DNA of 64,000 nt from Steinernema hermaphroditum (lineage: Eukaryota; Nematoda; Chromadorea; Rhabditida; Steinernematidae), in assembly GCA_030435675.1 (NCBI GenBank), contig CM059621.1:1302001-1366000 (forward strand). The letters run 5' to 3'. A program made the translations under genes and the position numbers. This document shows, one piece after another, positions 45,241 to 56,726 of this stretch (position 1 is its first letter; each line of letters begins with the position of its first letter). The notes beneath the pieces were generated by a model. That model made no database searches, had not been told where the DNA came from, and worked only from the letters and a program-made list of their open reading frames with translations.

Positions 45241-47363
45241 ATGGGAGCGCTTGTTGGACCTCCGCCAAAATATGTCACCTACTGGGAAGATTTGTCCGAT
45301 TTCATCGATTATCTCCAGCGAATGGAAAGAACTGCTAAGAATGTAAACGCTTACATCTCCTTTCTTGATTTGCTTCTGAGCCCGATCATCTTTTTCCTTT
45401 CTGTATTTTCCGTCAAGCTTTCCCTAATGAGGACATTCTTGCTCCACATGTCTATACAGAGCTTCGTCTGTTCTGCATATTTCATAACTGTCCATTTTTT
45501 GCGGACCCATTATTTCATGACCAAGAGCATCGATGCAACGATGACTGACATCGCCAGGGTGATGAAGTCATTTCTTGTATGCAGCTATATATTATTCGCC
45601 GCTTTGACAATAACTGTATCTTTCATGGTCTATTACTTTCCGCTGAAATTCGAACGTTTGCTACGGAGAAGGTATTTTGGTTTGGGCTGCGCCGTTAAGC
45701 CACATTTATTGTAGGGTCACATCAGTAATGATATTTCTACTTTATGTGGTTTCTTTCTTGAATACTGCTCTTCAAAACAGCGATATCGTTTACTCATTTA
45801 TTGACGGACAAACTGCCAGTAATAGATATTCTTACACTACAGTGAAGGCTTTAAACACGGCTCTGTATTTGAGCAGTTTCGCGCTCATGTTTACTATGTA
45901 TTGCTTGGTACGTTGTCGATTTTTCCATCTTTTCACTTACAATGAATTCTAGTCAAATTAGGTCATTAATTTTAAATGAACACTTGCCCAGTTTCATTTA
46001 GAGTTTCAAGGGGCAAATCAATAGGGGGCAATAGAAATAAGCACATGAGGTTTGTCATGATGCGGTCGTTCTCCGCCGTCGTTGGTGGCGCAATGATCGC
46101 CCTCGACTCCCAGAAGGCCTGAAACACCAAGGAGCCGTAGTTCCAACGTCTTGCCAAGAAGCCCGTCACTGCCGCCCGACTCCACCCTCGCTGCCAGAGA
46201 AGCCGAAGTCTCGCTGAAAGTCCGCGCAGCCAGCTGCCCTGATGGTTCCCGGTTCGTCCGTTGTGCTCCACCGACGCGTTTCATCCGGATGCCGTTCTTC
46301 GCGTGTCTCCCGCGAAAGCCGTCGAAGAAGCTCCTCAACTCCGACGTCCGCGCCGCCATCCCGAGCTGAAGATGGGTTCGCTGAGCTCCACTGTCTCCGG
46401 AATCAGCTCTTCGCCTCTCTGATGCCCGCGCACATTGATGGGATCGCCGTGCTCTATTGTGCCGAAGTCAGAAGAAGACCGGCGACGACGGAGTGACAAT
46501 GTTGTTTTTTTTGTGCATATATATGGCGTCTCGCAAGGCGCAAGCTTTTGATACCAGAAATAAACTCGCAAACTCGTATGTATTACAGCCCTAGATACAT
46601 CCGTAAGTCTGCTGTACTCTTAGCGTCTTAATGACATGAAATTGCAACCGCGTTTATTTTTAATGAGGTAGCGTAAACATCAACAAGATCAAAATAGTTT
46701 TCATTTGGTCCACAACGATTCGAGTAGGGTGGTCATTTGATTTTGCTAAAGAAAAAGCGAAGTGTATATAACCTTGTTTCTCATTTAGACCATATTCGAA
46801 ATCGCATACAAACGATTGGGAAACCGTAACGTTACTGACGGTTTCAAACGGACTCATTGGAACAATCTCAAAACGATTCTTGTCTACTGCTCGGCACCAA
46901 ATATTCTCACGGCCATATCCGTCGGTATTATTATTGCTATATTTTATGAATATCATCAAAATAGCTTTTGCAGCGTCAGACACCTGCGGCGTAATAGCTG
47001 AAACGTCAAGGAGTGCAAAAGAAGGATTTGTCCAACTTTTCCAATCTACATTCGACTGCCTTCATGTCGAGTTTCTGTCACAAGCGGCAGTTAGCGTAAG
47101 TGGGAACTGTTAAAAAAGACACTTTTTCATCATTTCAGCTACGATTCTGCATATCTTTCATAACAGCTTTGATTGGATTGCGTGAGTACAGAACAGCAAC
47201 ACTTCAATGTATCAAATTGGCGATAAGAGGTTGTGGAGCAAGATGGATTACTGGTACCTTGGACAAGGGGACGGTGCAGTCCCCGACATCACAGTCCCTT
47301 GACGTCTCTCGTCCTAAATTTTTTAGTCGCACAAACAAAGTCCGTGTTCGGAATATTCGCTGA
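45241..47363 (+). CDS. Nematode 7TM chemoreceptor-like protein, class unassigned
   Basis: Paralogue of the gene at 21085-22525. Five exons: 45241-45671, 45715-45907, 46789-46924, 46974-47095 and 47139-47363, giving 368 aa. First ATG in frame is 45241. Blocks shared with the paralogue: RTFLLHMSIQSFVCSAYF, YILFAALTITVSFMVYYFP, NNLKTILVYCSAPNILTAI and LRFCISFITALIGLREYR. Its first exon corresponds to two exons in the paralogue, so one intron has been gained or lost since duplication. Intron 2 is 881 nt because a copy of repeat R1 sits in it at 46060-46590. Predicted receptor, ligand unknown; the sr class is not assigned. Confidence 0.78.
46060..46590 (+). repeat. Dispersed repeat family R1, copy 2, inside an intron
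   Basis: Collinear with 34700-35255: CCCAGAAGGCCTGAAACACC, GGAGCCGTAGTTCCAACGTC, CGCCTCTCTGATGCCCGCG, then a GTGCATATATATGGCGTCTC tail and GAAATAAACTCGC. Inserted in the sense orientation in the intron of the 7TM gene at 45241, which remains spliceable on paper. Confidence 0.8.
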
Positions 47364-47708
47364 ATGTCGACAATAAATTTACTGCTGTGAGAGCAAATGG
47401 GACTTTTAAGCGACCGCAAAGATCACCTCTGGTTGAACCTATACGATGGCCAAGGACTATGTCAAGCCTGAGAGTGGTCGAAGGATTGTCACAATGGTGC
47501 TGCTCTGCGTTTTGTTCTTGCCGTAACCCTCGTGAAGAAGCTTGCCACCGCAAGCTGGCAGCAGCGCGCTCCATAAGAATCGCGTCGATGGTGAGCAAAT
47601 ATTGCGATGTGACGCATTGTATCAATGTAGATTTTGAAATCTAACCTTCGACAGTGCCCTTCCAATCAAAAACCGTTAAAGCACATGTAACAACGAATTA
47701 AACAAGAA

Positions 47709-49215
47709 TTATCCTAGATCATAGTCCTCAGATTGCTCCCTAACTGTCCACGTATCATTGTTTTCTTCCCGTCCAAAAATGTTGTGTCCGCTCGATTGCC
47801 AGCTATATTCAGTTGATGGATGATCCTTCATCCACTCTTCTCCATAGCCCATCTAGAACAGACCACATTAAAAAGCTCTCTGCTTTGGACTTGCCTCTAT
47901 ATGCTTCAAAACTTCACATGGGACGAACATAAGCTTTCCATGGAGGTCACCAACACATACATTGTCTTGAGTAGTTTTAGTGATGGCAAATCTCATTCGT
48001 TCCGATCCCGAGCTGCTACATGTCCAAGAAAGGCTGTCGTTATGGTACATATATGATATGTCCAGTTTGGCCGTCTGCATTAGTTTGAAGACAAAACATT
48101 CCGATGGCTAAAGAACAACCTGCTCGTTGCGGGGGTCAACAGTCTACCTCTCCATATGTGATGTACAGGTGATACTTTTTGGAAATATCTAATTCGTGGA
48201 GGAGTTGACTAGAGTGTTCATCGTGCATGATTGCGAGATCGAGATCATTTGTGTGTGGAATGAGGGAACATTCTCGATACCAACCTAAACGAAAATTCTG
48301 ATCTACAAGAATCTGACCACTCGTGGTTAAGATATTCATGTGCTCGAAGCTTACTCCTAGAGAGAAAACGTATAAAGCTTACCCAACTTCGTCCCGGAGT
48401 CAAGCAGCAACGTGACACGATGAGCTATTGCAACATCTCGTAACTCGGCAACTTCGTCAATAGCACCCAATGAAATATGTCTTCTGCTGTCTTCCTCCGT
48501 TCGATTCATGTTTATATTTCGACATTCAATAAATCTTGACCGTTTCCATTCCCACAGGAATAGCTCTACATTTTCAGGAGCACTATAGCCGTGGGATGTT
48601 TCAACTGTTTTAAATCTTAAGTTTCACAAAACGGAGCATTGATAGTGATTGACTTACTTTCGAATTGCCCGTTTTTCGCCTTTAACGTCGATCATATAAT
48701 AGTCCTTCGATGAATCATCATGAACTTTGTAAATTATCGAAGGATCACTTGAGTGGATGTTGTTGCTTTTAGGAATATGTCCTTCCAATGTAATGAATTC
48801 CAGAGGCCGATTGGGTAGGTTACATGGTAGACATGTAAGTGCCTCTTTATCGATTAATATTAGCCTACAGTGACGTTCAGTGTTGCAAGAATCCGCTTTA
48901 GGAACGTACCGACTGTTGTTGAACACATCAGCGGGCTCTGTGGTTGTCGGTGGAGGAGTACTCTCTGTTGGAAGTTCAACAGAGGTCGAAGGATTTGGCT
49001 AAAAATGTGAACAATTTGTGGCAGGCGCAATGGACACAAACCTCTGATGTTGTTGACACAATGTTTTTTGTTGTCGCACGTTTGCTATGGTCTAGTTTTA
49101 TAGACCGAAATAATTTTTGATCCGAATACGGAATAGTCGTTGCTGAGTAGGCCACGAAAATACAGAGCATTATAGAACAGAGTAACAAAGTGAGCCCAAT
49201 GTTGGGTCTTGCCAT
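47709..49215 (-). CDS. Fukutin/LicD-like nucleotidyltransferase-fold protein
   Basis: Probable Golgi or secretory-pathway transferase related to fukutin, whose vertebrate members add ribitol phosphate to glycans. Six exons on the minus strand: 49042-49215, 48658-48998, 48383-48615, 48148-48356, 47895-48107 and 47709-47852, giving 437 aa. N-terminal signal anchor (IGLTLLLCSIMLCIFVAY), then a Thr/Pro-rich stem (PTESTPPPTTTEPADVF). A central domain carries FLWEWKRSRFIEC. The key motif LGWYRECSLIPHTNDLDLAI holds the DxD metal-binding pair. The C terminus has YGEEWMKDHPSTEYSW, the usual end of this family. Intron 5 (47853-47894) has a GC donor. C. elegans has several such genes; donor and acceptor substrates in nematodes are unknown to me. 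Confidence 0.82.
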
Positions 49216-49559
49216 AATTCTGCAAGTGATAGTACTCCACCACATTCGCGAAAAAATGACTGCTGCGTGAATGTTACGGCTTCACAGAAATGTGGTCTAT
49301 AAATAAACACAGAACCGGCGGATTAGGCAAATACACCTGTCAAAATAAGAAAGACTGATGAGAACTGATGAGCAACACAGACAGTTTACATGCGATCGCT
49401 CCACCACCACTCCGTCTCCGGCCTTACGTTGCCACGCGATGGAAATTTGTTTGCTCAGATAACGTCATATAAGATTGCAAGAAAGGTGCACAAGTGTTTC
49501 CCCCGCCATGGAATACTGCGATAACCATATTACTTTTGCGTTTTAAGTCGATTTGCTTT
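49216..49559. other. Intergenic, nothing seen
   Basis: Upstream region of the fukutin-like gene. No recognisable feature. Confidence 0.4.
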
Positions 49560-50085
49560 CGCATCTTTCGCGACTTTCACGACTTTCACGACTTTATTTC
49601 GTGAATCAAAGACATTTCGCCTTGCACGACACCGAAAATAGACAAACAGAGGATGTCTGGCAGACGGCTTCATCTCTGGCGCGGCGTAGATGTCGGTGGG
49701 TGGCGGCGACCTTCACCTGGCATCTGGGGATCGGCAAATCTTCGGAAAATGGCGACGGATCTTCTGTTTCTGGGGCGTTTGCGGCACAGGGAGGCTTCTG
49801 AGCTCGCATCTGCTTCGGAGAGACGAGTCCGTAGTCTTGGTTGCGTCTTTGCAGTTCCTCAGAGCGTCGGCGGCTTTCGGGATGATATCACACGCAGAAT
49901 TGGGCATCGGATTCCTGGCGTCGGACATCTTGTTGTCAGCGGTGGTGGGACTACGGCTTCCGGGAGTCCCAATTCCCTCTGGAAGCCGGAACACTCACAA
50001 CTGCACAGGGTTTGCCGTCAGACCGACCAGACACTCAGAGAGCGACAGGAGGTACCGATCTTTCTACATAGTGAACCGGCCGCAC
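49560..50085 (-). repeat. Dispersed repeat family R2, inverted copy
   Basis: Reverse complement of the 34028-34530 unit: starts with CGTGAATCAAAGACATTTCG and ends near GACACTCAGAGAGCGACAGG. The 5' edge has three TTTCACGAC units in tandem. A tRNA-like block follows directly at 50086-50170. Confidence 0.75.
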
Positions 50086-50170
50086 TTGAACTGTGTGTGT
50101 GACTCACTGCGAACGTTTCATTCATGGTCGGCCGTAGTAGGTTCAAAGCCCGTCCGGTCTAAGGGATATA
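50086..50170 (+). repeat. tRNA-like SINE head
   Basis: TGTGTGTGACTCACTGCGAA (A-box-like) and GTAGGTTCAAAGCCC (B-box-like) about 45 nt apart. The same block recurs at 61300-61385 with a better B box (GGGTTCGGTTCCC). No foldable cloverleaf, so not called as a tRNA gene. Confidence 0.5.
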
Positions 50171-52180
50171 TCGCTCACGCAGCTAAACGGTTTTTGTTGG
50201 ATGGTTCTTTTCTGTGACGCACGCTAAGGTGTCACTTGAGGTCAGGCACAGTTGTCAACATCCAATATCCTTATTTGTTCAACGCTGAATGGCCTTTCCG
50301 CTTATTATCTTTTATATTAGCTGACCTATGATTGAAAATAAAGATTACGAATGCTGTTGTTCTACCCTGTGTTCGATGTTTTCCGTGATTCAATATGTGT
50401 GCTAATATGATACCCTTTCGGAACTTGTCGACCGCCGGTCTTATTACGATCGTTATATCGTTACGTTATACATTGATACGATCAACAGACTGTGCATCTG
50501 TGTTCCGTATCAGTTACAATGCTCCACTGTGCTGATAAATGGCTGTTTCTCGAAGTGAGTTAACCTCAACCGTTCGATGAGTTAATCTAATCTACGACAA
50601 GCATGAGTTTCTTTGTTGCTGCCTTCTTCTCGATAACAAATCGACTAATCGCCACATGCTCTTTATGGAAAACATTCGACAATTTAGGTATAAACACCAT
50701 ATTCAAGGAAACAATCAGCTTATTCGTGGGCTGATTTTACTGCGTGTCTAACTGTGTCTGAGCTAAGGTCTTCTTATCGGGTTGGCAAGTAAACGCCTTC
50801 CAGTGTCTAGTTTTCTTGTAGTTGTAGCAACGCACATTGGTTCGTTGTGGCCAGAAGGAGATAGACCGGTTGAATATTGTGCCAGCACAACCGACAGCCG
50901 TCAGCATCGCTTGTCACGTGTAGTTGAGGCATCGCTGATACCCTGAATTACGTGTATCCGGCTGCTCATATGATGCGACCCTGCTGCGTTTGTCGTGGTC
51001 CACTACCACCGAGCCTGTGGGTACGCCTTTCTCAACCGGTTGCACGTTACCGTGCACTCGGATTTTGTAAGATCCTCTGTAGGGCTCGCTTTACTTTTGT
51101 ATTTATGAGGCGTCCCGCATGGTGGTGCCATAGGATGTGACGTAATGCAATTTTGGGAATATGACTACCATAAAGACTGCGCCATCATTGGCAATTTTTG
51201 TTTCTCAAAAAGCTATGATATATGCAACGCTGTAAGATTACACTCCTCACTGATTTCGTATGCATGGTCACTCTCTAATTCCCACTTTTTAAAGTCAACT
51301 GACATACAACTAATTGTAACTAACTAAAAGACTACCATGATCTTCGTTGGAGTAACTGTACAAACCCGTTACTTTTTTGTAACTTGTCCTTTCGCATGAC
51401 CTAAACGGAGCATGTAGTTGTTCGTATAATTGTCCTATTTCCGTAATAAAAATACACTTTCTCGGAACATATGCGTCATGCTTGGCCAAAACGGAAACGT
51501 TTAAAAGGTGCCGCGTTCGATTTGTTGGCGATGAATGTGTCTCTTACTGGCAGAACCATTCAGCAGCTTATGCTTATATCGATCCATCGGTAGCCAAACT
51601 CCAAAGCCGACAGAAAGTATCCCTTTCAACACTTATGTGCTATCGCCTACAAAAGCTTAGAGCATCGCCTACTGTGCATTATGTGAGTGATCAATGTAGT
51701 TAAACGGAAAACAAACTCACCTTCAATGTGCACCTTTCTGGTTCCGATGACGTAAAACACCTCTTTGGGGCACATCTATGTTCCTGGAGTACATATACTT
51801 GCCATTGAAAATAAGGTGAAACATTTCATATTTCGTAGTTTAAGAAGTTCGTGCTGACTTCATGTAAACTTTTTTTAAATAACCCATGATCATCGTTATG
51901 CTAAGATGCATATCGTAAAGTATCGTGGTCAGGTCCACTGGTTGTCAGATCCATTTCTTGCTGATATAAATATATTCCATACATTAGGCAAGGTTCAAGC
52001 GTTTGACACGAGAAATAAAGTCATAAGTATTCCACGAGCGCTGTGTGCTAGGTTATAGCTAAGCTTAAGGTTCATCGTTCTCGTATTGGTTTACGTACTG
52101 GTCTTTTTTTTAGTAATATTTTCTTCTATGACATAACTTCCCGTGCGTCCATTATGCTGTGGTTGTTTTTACGATCCTAG
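50171..52180. other. Intergenic, first srt exon possibly hidden here
   Basis: About 2 kb without a convincing exon. The missing N-terminal exon of the srt gene should lie near its right end. The 73-codon frame at 51482-51703 has no similarity I know. Confidence 0.4.
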
Positions 52181-53843
52181 GCACTTTCTATCTATATCAG
52201 GTTGTATCGCACACGTTCAGAATGCTGCCTTTCTGTGGCCCTAATGGTCAACCTATCCTCAATGGACACGAATTGATCTACACCAACCAAGGACTCTACA
52301 TAGGAATATTCTACTTGATGCTGTATTTGCTTCTGGGCATTCCACAAGCGATGTGTCTATATGCGCTGTGGTGAGTGTGTAATTACTTTCAAAATGTACT
52401 TGCGGTTGCAGCAAAAGAAAGCACTTAAAATATTCTTGCTATAAGCTAATGTTAATGGTGTCCGTGCTGGATATGATCAACCTAACAGATGGCGGTTTAA
52501 TATGTGGTTTATTCTCGATTTTTAATGTTCACCACTGCAACGCTGGAAGAGTGATTCTTGTCCTTGCCGAAATCAGTATGGGTAAGGTGCGATACTTTGG
52601 GGAATTAGGATGGTCATGGTGCATCTTATGCTCAGGCTTAAATTACATAAAGCTATAAGGGATAAACCCGGTTCGACACCGGTATGAACCGGAATCAGTT
52701 AGCAGGTCCAAGTTTGGTTTTTGAGCCGGTTTCCACGGGGTGCACTTCTACACCTACACCTCAAGTAGGATTAGGGCGCACGCTAAGTGGGCGCCAAAGC
52801 GGACTGGTTCGACCGATCGGTTTAGGAGTACAAACAGCGGCCCTTTTTGAGTATGTTTCTGGAACTTAGTTAAACTTTCCTGTCTACAATTGAGCCTTAT
52901 TAGGGAAGTCCGAATACGCTAGAAGAGGGCACAACACCTCAAATAGAGTGCAATTTGTTAATCTTTTTTCCAGCTTTGTGGTACATGTACTGCTTCATCA
53001 GCATGACTCTTGCTCTCAACCGTCTTCTCGAATTTGCATCCCGCCGCACGTCCGGGTTCCTCTTTCGAGGACATCGAGCATGGCTCTGGATTGTCCCAGC
53101 ATTGGCTTACAGTTTTGTTATGACATTCACTGTCCATCGACCATACTACTACTATATTCCCGTACAAGGAGAACTCACATTCTATAGAATTAGTGAAGAT
53201 AATGTAAAATGTTTATGTTTGAACTCGTTTTATCACAGACTTTAGACAACTCTTCTGGAAAATACCCACCACATTGTGAATAACATAGTCAAAGGATCAG
53301 CGATAGCCTTCACGTACATCATCATGCTGATTGCCATGAGAGTTCAACTAAGAGGTACTGGACTAACAAAGTCGTTGTCCAAGCTGGAGGTGATGGTAAG
53401 TGATTCTTAAAATTCTCATACCTCGGAAACGATCTTTAGCTTTCCATTCAAGCTTTAATCGTTGGCGTCATGTCGGTCTTCTCATCCATTGTTTACGTAA
53501 TTTTACAATATGTCCCAGTTGGTGATTTCAAGTTAATCGGCCCTATTGGTCAACTCTGTTGGCTCTCTATCCATGGTCGGTTTATAAACATTATATTTCA
53601 ACCGATTCGGTGAAAGTCCTATCAGAGGCTCCCGTCTTGGCTTGGATCAGCTGGTTCGGTTCCGACTCAGTTTCACCCAACCAGTTAAGTGTACATATTG
53701 CTTTAGGCGTGAGTGGATACATATATCTATTCATGAATAAGTCGATTCGCCAAGCCGCTTTCGAGTTGTGCCCGACCAAGGGACTGTTCAAGAAGAACAC
53801 CACGGTATTTGTGACTGGAGTTAGACAAGCGAAGTTAGCATAG
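52181..53843 (+). CDS. srt-family chemoreceptor (7TM GPCR), 5' end unresolved
   Basis: Nematode Srt-class receptor. Six exons found: 52181-52370, 52412-52581, 52974-53203, 53246-53395, 53440-53575 and 53707-53843, together about 337 codons in one continuous frame. The first listed exon begins after an acceptor (ACGATCCTAG), so a short upstream exon with the ATG is missing. Blocks: IFYLMLYLLLGIPQAMCLYA (TM1), KYSCYKLMLMVSVLDMINLT (TM2), MYCFISMTLALNRLLEFA (TM3), HHIVNNIVKGSAIAFTYIIM (TM6 region) and GVSGYIYLFMNKSIRQAAFE (TM7). Intron 2 is 392 nt and contains a repeat relic. The IF/LNR and YIYLFMNKSIR patterns fit Srt. No stop or frameshift in the part seen. Confidence 0.85.
52655..52740. repeat. 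Relic of the 41256-type MITE in an srt intron
   Basis: CCGGTTCGACACCGGTATGA and CCGGAATCAGTTAGCAGGTC keep the left-arm motif order of the element at 41256. The right arm is not recognisable. Confidence 0.5.
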
Positions 53844-53934
53844 TGATTGTTATAATTAAGCGAGCTGTTAACATTGATCGTTTCAAATAAAGAGCAAGTT
53901 ACATTCATTTTTGAATTTAATATCACTTGATTTC

Positions 53935-54320
53935 AATTGTGGCGTGTGGAACTACGGCTTCCGGATGTCCCAATTCCCTCTGAAAGCCGGGAGACTCACA
54001 ACTGCCACAAGGTTTGCCATCAGACTAGACGCTCAGCGAGCGACCGAGGGACCGACTGCTCGCCACCTGCTCTGTCCGAAGCAGGCGCGAGCTCAGAAGC
54101 GGCCGCTGTGCCGCAAACATCCGCGAAGGAGATGTTGAGCCGCCATTTCCGGAGGTTCGCCGATTCCCAGATGCCCCATGAAGCGCGCCGCCACTGACCG
54201 ATTCAACATCAGCGCCACGCTAGTGATGAAGCCGGCCACAAGAGACATCCTCTGTTTTGCCTATTATTACTAGTTTTGCCTAGTAACGCCTATGATACAT
54301 GGAGTAAAGTCGTGTAAAGC
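53935..54320 (+). repeat. Dispersed repeat family R2, copy 3
   Basis: GTGGAACTACGGCTTCCGGA, CCCAATTCCCTCTGAAAGCC, GGTTTGCCATCAGACTAGAC, then GGAGTAAAGTCGTG at the 3' end. Direct orientation relative to 34028-34530, missing its 5' part. Confidence 0.72.
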
Positions 54321-55149
54321 CGTGCTGATTTCAATTGCATTATCTGTAACCAGCATCTTTGCAATATGTTTGCATTATGTAAAGTGATCTCTGGCTGGAT
54401 TATTACACCATGCACTGCGTGCCTAAAAAGTGTAAGGGGCACTGAAACAGACGACCAGACGAACTTAGGGATACACAACACAAAAGTTTGTTTTGGCTGC
54501 AGATCTGTACATTTAAATGGCATTCAAAGTAATATTCACAGATGCCGACAAAACAGTCTGTCTACCGACATATATCCTATGATATTTAGCTCAAAACACG
54601 CAGTTGTTGTGAATGTTTCTACCACAACAAGTTGCCTATACCCTATACACTGGGTGAAGCATCTTTCAGCATCTAAATGACGTAAAGTGTACTTGTGAGC
54701 TTTGTCAAATTATGTCATATAATCTGCACCGTTCCAAGCGATATCAGTTCCTTCTTGGAAACAACGTAACACCTGCTGAAACTACACTTTTTGAAGGAAA
54801 TCCAGTTCCAACTACGCTTTTAGGAATTCTGAAATTCTATATAATTAGGTGAAGACTGTCCAGTAAAGACTGCTGAGTGCCCTTTAACACGCAAACTTAG
54901 CATGAGAACACTCAAGCTAGGTTCGTTGTACTTTGGTACTTATTTCAGCTCTTTGCAGGGAGCTGTGCTTTATAGAGTCCCTCTAAAACAGGACGCATTT
55001 GAAAGCCAGTGAATCACACAGGCAGTTGAGGTCCTACCGTTCTACTGCCACTATGTCTCTGAGGATGTTAGGCACAGCGTTTCTTTTCAGTTTTTGAACC
55101 AATTTCACCACCAATGTTGCCGCAGGGCTATGCTGTCTCCATTTCGTGT

Positions 55150-55290
55150 GTTCACAGTTTTTTTTGGCCAACTTGGCCAACTTTTGCATGAGCACCAATC
55201 TTGCCGCGCGCAGGGCTACTTGGCTTTTAATATCTGGAGCGAGCGAATTCGCGCGCAGCCGCGTTTATTGAGAATCAATCGCGAAGAAAG
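55150..55290 (-). repeat. R4 repeat copy, inverted
   Basis: GCACCAATCTTGCCGCGCGC, AGGGCTACTTGGCTTTTAAT and GAATTCGCGCGCAGCCGCG are complements of the sequence at 60966-61060. Confidence 0.7.
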
Positions 55291-56288
55291 AAGCTTTCAT
55301 TACTTTGCCAATCGTTGACATTGTTGGTACTTTCAATTATGAATTGTGTCATTTTATCAAATCTTGTTGTACTCCAACGTCTGCACAGTTGCCACTACTC
55401 GGAGATCTCATAATGAGCAGATCTTTGAATTATAGGGATTGGATCTTTGGTTTACGAAAATGATATATGGTCAATTGATAAGTGAGTGACAGGGCTTCTG
55501 TACTATGGCCGCATAAGCATTGCTGAAGTTCAGCTCCAAGCCAACTGAGTCAGAGTCGGCCTCCCATTGCGAAATTTCACCGACTCGGCCTAATAGTCTA
55601 ATGTAACATAAAAAGTATTGTTCCTCAAGAAGACATTAGGAAAGTTCAGCATGAAAACATAAGTGCATTTATGTTACGTTGTGAGGAATTTAAGTGGTCG
55701 GTTTAAGAAGGTTTTCTGTAAAATATATCATTTATAAATGCAATAAATCAACTACACACGACTACAAGCGAACTTTGTGTCAAAGAACAAAGTATGTACT
55801 TAAACAAAGATGAATATGTAAACCGCAAGTGTCTGCCTGTTTACTTAAGTACATAGTCGCGTAACTCTACAGTTCTTAAATATCCTAGGGTATACAATCA
55901 CTACTTTTGTATTGGTATGTATTGTGATCTGTGATATGATCTGCAGTATGTGTGGAGATCGTCTATTAGTCGCCTACAGTTTGTTTTCAATTTATAGTTT
56001 GGTGCGAGTTTTGCCAGTACATCGCCCTTCACCTGTTGTCTGAGTTGTAAGTCTGTCTTGTTTTTTTCTCTGTGCAAATAATCGGCTAGTGTCCGAAAAG
56101 TTTTCCTCATGTTTTCACTCGTATACAAACGAGACATGTATATAGATATGATCCATACCGCGTTGGAGTTCGTCCTTACTAGACACTTGGCAGTGTCAGT
56201 GTCCAGGAAAAGCCGTCACTGCATTGTACCTGTAGTGGACAAGGACGCCACTTCCAGTGTATGGAAAACCACGAAAATGTCGCACATT

Positions 56289-56726
56289 CTATAAGTTCAC
56301 ATATGTTATAGCTCGGGTACTCGTTGCTATTTGTTTTCCAATGTTATGTGCTTTAAAAGTTTCAGTTACTGGAATTTCGCTGGGAAAAGCACTGTCTTCG
56401 AGACGGGAACGCTGCACCTTCTGGTTGTAGTTTAAGATTTCTTGGCTTCCAACATAAACAACATTCTGGCGATTCCATGTTAGATTATGATCTGCAATGC
56501 TAACTTTAATAATACCTGTTTCTCTAAAGCTTGGCTTTCGGTAACGGGCCCGCTGTTTAAGTACATTTCCCGGTTTCTTTGGGGCTCCTGGCTGTCCTGG
56601 CTGGGTGACCGTCCTTTTCTTTAAAATTGGCTTGTCCTGGGGTCCTGTTGGACCCCTAGAACCGGACGGTCCAGGAACACTGGTCAGTTTGCTTCTTGGT
56701 GATCCAGCTTTACCAAGGTTTTTTTA
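56289..56726 (-). pseudogene. Gly-Pro-rich open frame, possible collagen-like remnant
   Basis: About 145 open codons on the minus strand without an in-frame ATG. The start of the frame reads GKAGSPRSKLTSVPGPSGSR, then GPTGPQ and PGQPGAPKKPGN, an interrupted Gly-X-Y pattern. The rest (VQRSRLEDSAFPSEIPVTET) is not collagen-like. It could be one exon of a gene whose others I cannot find, or a decayed copy. No signal peptide or C-terminal cysteine pattern of cuticle collagens is visible. Confidence 0.25.

Noticed and set aside
49690..50217. 175-codon plus-strand frame
   Set aside because: Falls in the inverted R2 copy and the tRNA-like block. No conservation between copies.
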